Assembly (NCBI RefSeq): GCF_900243075.1
Contig: NZ_OEZH01000170.1
Coordinates: 34,555 to 98,554, forward strand
Source: Clostridioides difficile
Lineage (GTDB): Bacteria > Bacillota > Clostridia > Peptostreptococcales > Peptostreptococcaceae
Length of the DNA: 64,000 nucleotides
Reading direction: 5' to 3'
Shown here: one piece after another, positions 60,752 to 64,000 of the stretch
How the letters are laid out: each line of letters begins with the position of its first letter
Numbering within the stretch: position 1 is the stretch's first letter
The notes under the pieces: model-generated
What the model saw: the letters and a program-made list of their open reading frames with translations, nothing else
The model's database searches: none
What the model was told of the DNA's origin: nothing
Program-made: the position numbers and the translations under genes

Positions 60752-62071
60752 ATGAGCGAGATAACTAGTCAAATGATAAGTACAGAAGAAAAAAAATATG
60801 TTGCTAAAACTCAAAAAATACCTTATTATCCAGTAGCATTTAAATCAGGTGATGGTGCTATGTTATATGATTATGAAGGTAATGAGTATGTAGATTTTTT
60901 AGCAAGTGCAGGCTCTGCGAATGTAGGTCATGGTAATAAGGAAATCTCACAAGCAGTTAAAGAACAAATGGATGATATAACACAATATACACTTGCATAT
61001 TTCCATAGTGATCCTCCTGTAAAGTTAGCTGAGAAGCTTGTGGAAATAGCCCCTGGAGATAATGATAAAAAAGTATTATACAGTGCAACTGGTTCTGCTT
61101 GTATAGATGCTGCTATAAAACTAGCAAGAGGGTATACTGGAAGAACAAAGATAATATCTATGTGTGAATCTTATCATGGAAGTACTTATGGAGCTATATC
61201 TATATCTGCATTAAGTACAAATATGAGAAGAAAAATGGGTCCATTGTTACCAGAAGTTTATCACTTCCATTATCCTGATAAAAATAGAACAGCTAAAGAA
61301 TGTTTAGATGAGATAGAATATGCTTTTGCACACTATCTACCAGCAGAAGAAGTAGCTGCAATATTTATAGAACCAATTGCAGGAGATGCAGGAATAATAG
61401 TGCCTCCAGTAGAGTGGATACAAGGTTTAAGTAAAATTTGTAAAGAAAATGGAATATTACTTGTAAGTGATGAAATACAACAAGGTATGGGAAGAACAGG
61501 TAAGTGGTTTGGTATAGAAAATTTTGGTGTTGAAGCAGACCTTATAGTTCTTGGAAAATCTGTTGGAGGTGGATTACCTCTAGGAGCAGTTGTTGGAAGA
61601 ACAGAAATAATGCAAAGTCTTGATGCACCAGCACATTTATTTACTTTAGCTGGAAATACAACAGTATGTGTGGCTGCTTTAAAATCTATAGAGATAATTG
61701 AAAAAGAAAACTTGCTTCAAAAGAGTATAGAAATGGGAGATTATATTAAAGCAGGATTTGAAAAATTAAAAGAAAAATATGACATAATTGGAGAAATAAG
61801 AGGTCTTGGATTATCTATAGGAGTTGACATAGTCAAAGGAAAAGGTTCTAATGAAAAACATCCAGATGCTACAGCTAAGATATGTTATAGATGTATACAA
61901 ACTGGTTTAATAATGATATTCTTAGGACAATCTACTCTAAGAGTACAACCTCCTCTAGTAATAACTAAAGAACAAGTAGATAAAGCAATGAACATCATAG
62001 ATTCTGCAATAGATGATTATTTAAATGGTAGAATTGGTGATGAAGTATATGAAGTAACTCAAGGTTGGTAA
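60752..62071 (+). CDS. gabT: Class III PLP aminotransferase (4-aminobutyrate aminotransferase type)
   Basis: About 439 residues. PLP lysine is Lys269 in LGKSVGGGLPLGAV, with SDEIQQGMGRTGKW, FIEPIAGDAGI and GNTTVCVAA typical of omega-aminotransferases of the class III fold. GABA is the annotated substrate of close relatives, but ornithine, diaminobutyrate and D-phenylglycine enzymes share the motifs. GAGGGG precedes both TTG 60746 and ATG 60752; ATG is chosen. Single gene. Confidence 0.85.
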   Translation: MSEITSQMISTEEKKYVAKTQKIPYYPVAFKSGDGAMLYDYEGNEYVDFLASAGSANVGHGNKEISQAVKEQMDDITQYTLAYFHSDPPVKLAEKLVEIAPGDNDKKVLYSATGSACIDAAIKLARGYTGRTKIISMCESYHGSTYGAISISALSTNMRRKMGPLLPEVYHFHYPDKNRTAKECLDEIEYAFAHYLPAEEVAAIFIEPIAGDAGIIVPPVEWIQGLSKICKENGILLVSDEIQQGMGRTGKWFGIENFGVEADLIVLGKSVGGGLPLGAVVGRTEIMQSLDAPAHLFTLAGNTTVCVAALKSIEIIEKENLLQKSIEMGDYIKAGFEKLKEKYDIIGEIRGLGLSIGVDIVKGKGSNEKHPDATAKICYRCIQTGLIMIFLGQSTLRVQPPLVITKEQVDKAMNIIDSAIDDYLNGRIGDEVYEVTQGW

Positions 62072-62091
62072 AATAAATATTAAATAAAAAT

Positions 62092-62142
62092 AAGAGTTAT
62101 CTCAGTTTTAGAAAGTAATTTCTGAAATGAGATAACTCTTTT
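62092..62142. terminator. Bidirectional terminator
   Basis: AAGAGTTATCTCA (62092-62104) pairs with TGAGATAACTCTT (62128-62140), with a further TTTTAGAAA/TTTCTGAAA pairing inside. T-run on both strands. Serves gabT (+) and the Lys/Asn-rich gene (-). Confidence 0.88.
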
Positions 62143-62145
62143 AAG

Positions 62146-62580
62146 TTACCCACAAGTAAGAAGATTATTTGATTCATTAAAGGTTATGTTTCGGATGTTA
62201 TTCTTGTGAGTATCAGAAACAGTATTACGAGAATAGTTACCTTTATTCGTATTATCTGTCAATTTAGTTATAATTAAGATTGCTAAAAGAATAAAAATTA
62301 CTGTGTATAAAGCAATAACATATGGTTTTCTTTTATATTTGTATTTGTTATTAAAAAAAGAATTCCCATAATTATTTTTATTGACTTTAGATTTGTTGAT
62401 GCTTGTATTCTTTTTCTTGTTACTTTTCTTTTTATCATCCTTTTTTCTATTTTTAGGGTAAGGAATGACTTTGTGTGTATTATCAAGTTTGATATTTTTA
62501 TTTTTTTGAATATTGTTTTCCAGGCTAGCTTTTTTTTCTCCAAATTGAATAGTTTTATTGGTATTGTTGTTATCTTTCAA
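62146..62580 (-). CDS. Lys/Asn-rich single-pass membrane protein
   Basis: 144 residues: a very basic, low-complexity N-terminal part (about 1-85), one membrane helix (PYVIALYTVIFILLAILIIT, 86-106) and a short Asn-rich outside tail ending in TCG. A cytosolic basic region on one helix recalls small divisome or sporulation proteins, but no domain is recognisable. AGGGAGGGAG precedes the start on the minus strand. Confidence 0.68.
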   Translation of the reverse strand: MKDNNNTNKTIQFGEKKASLENNIQKNKNIKLDNTHKVIPYPKNRKKDDKKKSNKKKNTSINKSKVNKNNYGNSFFNNKYKYKRKPYVIALYTVIFILLAILIITKLTDNTNKGNYSRNTVSDTHKNNIRNITFNESNNLLTCG

Positions 62581-62670
62581 TGTTAATCTCCCTCCCTTAA
62601 ACTTTCCCTTTAGATAATATTACTACTAACCCATGGAATATACAATAAATAATATATAAGTAATAAAATT

Positions 62671-63999
62671 TTATAGGTATAAATCTCTCTCTCCACGTTC
62701 TAAGGCAGTCAGATTGTTAGATACTATGTTTCTTATATCTTCTCTTTCTATCTTAGCTATTTCTTTTGAGATAAGTTTTTTGCCCATAGTTTTAAGTTCT
62801 TCATCTCCATAGTCAATTAGAAATTCATTCAATGTAGTAAGAGCATTTGGTGTACATACATTATGGATTTGGCGACTTTTAGCTAAGCTCATAAATCTAT
62901 CGCCAGTTCTACCTTTGCGATAACAAGCCGTACAATAGCTAGGGATATATCCATCAGTAATTAGTTCTTTAAGCACCTCTACAGGGCTTCTATGGTCTCC
63001 AACTTCGAATTGTTCTGTATTGTCACCATCTTCATATGCTTTATATCCTCCAACACCTGTTAGAGAACCTGCACTAATTTGTGATACACCGTATTTTAGT
63101 AATTCATTTCTCATCTCGGCAGTTTCTCTAGTGGACATTATGATTCCAGTAAAAGGAACAGCTAATCTAGTTATAGCTACTATTTTTTTGAACATATCAT
63201 CAGAAACTAAGTGAGGAAAATCTTCTAAGCTCATGCCCTCAGCTTTTTTTAATCTAGGGAAAGATATAGTATGGAACCCTACACCAAATTTTTCCTCTAA
63301 GTGTTCATTGTGCATCATAAGTCCTAGAACTTCAAATTTAGGGTCAGATAAACCAAATAAAACTCCTGCACCAACATCATCAACTCCAGCTTCCATAGCT
63401 CTATCAAAAGCTGTCAAATGGTAATAATAGTCATTTTTTATAGACTGACCATGCATTTTTATAAATGTTGGCTTATGATAAGTTTCTTGAAATAATATAT
63501 AAGTTCCTATTCCTTTTTCTTTTAGTAGCTTATACTCATCTACACTTGTAGCTGCTATGTTAACGTTTACCCTTCTTATATTTCCATTTTCGTTATATGT
63601 TGAATAAATTGCATCTAAACAATCTAGGATATAATTTATATCACAATTTTTAGGGTCTTCACCAGCTTCTAGAGCAAGCCTTTTATGACCCATTTTTTCT
63701 AATATTTTAACCTCTTCTTTTATTTCGTCCATAGTAAGTTTTTTTCTTTTAAATTTGTTGCATGTACTGAAACCACAATAAACACATTCATTTACGCAGT
63801 AGTTTGATACATAAAGAGGGGCAAATAAAACCACTCTGTTACCATATATTTCATTTTTTATTTGCCCAGCTATACTAAATAATCTATCTAGTTGTTTTTT
63901 ATCTTCTACTTCAAGAAGTGTAGCTATATCTTTATAACTAAGTTTTTCCCTTCTATCAGCCTTATCAAGTACCTTTTCAATATCATCAGAAGTTGAATT
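62671..63999 (-). CDS. hydG: [FeFe]-hydrogenase maturase HydG, N-terminus beyond the window
   Basis: Radical SAM enzyme that splits tyrosine into CO, CN- and p-cresol to build the hydrogenase H-cluster. The frame is open to the right edge, so about 25 N-terminal residues are missing. Visible: radical-SAM motif CVNECVYC (CxxxCxxC), LEAGEDP, LFQETYHKPT, GVGFHTISFPR and the C-terminal TACYRKGRTGDRFM (CxxCx22C second-cluster site, ending HNVCTPNAL). No hydrogenase gene is in the window. ThiH is the nearest alternative; the C-terminal cluster favours HydG. Confidence 0.92.
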   Translation of the reverse strand, partial: NSTSDDIEKVLDKADRREKLSYKDIATLLEVEDKKQLDRLFSIAGQIKNEIYGNRVVLFAPLYVSNYCVNECVYCGFSTCNKFKRKKLTMDEIKEEVKILEKMGHKRLALEAGEDPKNCDINYILDCLDAIYSTYNENGNIRRVNVNIAATSVDEYKLLKEKGIGTYILFQETYHKPTFIKMHGQSIKNDYYYHLTAFDRAMEAGVDDVGAGVLFGLSDPKFEVLGLMMHNEHLEEKFGVGFHTISFPRLKKAEGMSLEDFPHLVSDDMFKKIVAITRLAVPFTGIIMSTRETAEMRNELLKYGVSQISAGSLTGVGGYKAYEDGDNTEQFEVGDHRSPVEVLKELITDGYIPSYCTACYRKGRTGDRFMSLAKSRQIHNVCTPNALTTLNEFLIDYGDEELKTMGKKLISKEIAKIEREDIRNIVSNNLTALERGERDLYL

Positions 64000-64000
64000 T

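Overview
This window looks like a chromosomal segment of Clostridioides difficile or a very close relative. The DNA is very AT-rich, with strong AGGAGG-type ribosome binding sites and A/T-ending codons. It also carries genes I recognise from that species: a CWB2-anchored wall protein (Cwp24-like), a CD27L-type amidase domain, hcp with a Crp/Fnr regulator, ldh, gabT and hydG. The species call is recognition from memory, not a database result. I saw no tRNA, rRNA, CRISPR array, insertion sequence or prophage.

Layout. 1-1.6 kb (minus): ferritin (cut by the left edge) and a ROK-family repressor. 2-5 kb: Cwp24-like glucosaminidase behind a leader hairpin, a small membrane protein and a PHP phosphatase. 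5.3-10.9 kb: an intracellular maltodextrin module (GH13 hydrolase, beta-phosphoglucomutase, GH65 phosphorylase), with a frameshifted gene inside it. 11-14.4 kb: a GH73 wall hydrolase and a large glycosidase-like lipoprotein. 14.4-16.4 kb: a relic of an ABC exporter and an MFS exporter with a TetR-type operator. 16.5-25.2 kb: two DUF3794-like proteins, an amidase, a DEAD-box helicase, an alpha/beta hydrolase and a SNF2 helicase.

25.5-37.9 kb is the metabolic centrepiece. It holds a molybdopterin oxidoreductase with a ferredoxin subunit, a SsuABC/TauABC-type importer, and a corrinoid methyl-transfer set: four UroD/MtaA-type methyltransferases, one corrinoid protein and one RACo-type reactivase. 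I infer import and demethylation of methylated compounds. The substrate and the final methyl acceptor are not visible. 37.9-45.9 kb: a MetQNI importer, then two polar-amino-acid binding-protein/permease pairs with an M20 peptidase and one shared ATPase.

46.3-47.5 kb is the most striking locus: a dicarboxylate/amino-acid:cation symporter interrupted by an in-frame UGA. A hairpin just after the UGA has the geometry of a bacterial SECIS element, with an 8-bp stem and a GGU-containing loop 21-23 nt downstream. The surrounding codons are unusually GC-ending. I read it as a probable selenocysteine membrane transporter; a GGA-to-TGA nonsense mutation is the main alternative.

47.7-64 kb: HcpR-like regulator, ferredoxin-like protein and Hcp (nitrosative stress); patatin-like lipase; MsrAB; an ImmA-like regulator with a degenerate metal site; lactate dehydrogenase; an AlaX-type editing protein; GNAT; VanZ-like protein behind four exact 11-bp-period repeats; a CmpB-type membrane protein; GabT; a Lys/Asn-rich membrane protein; and HydG (cut by the right edge).
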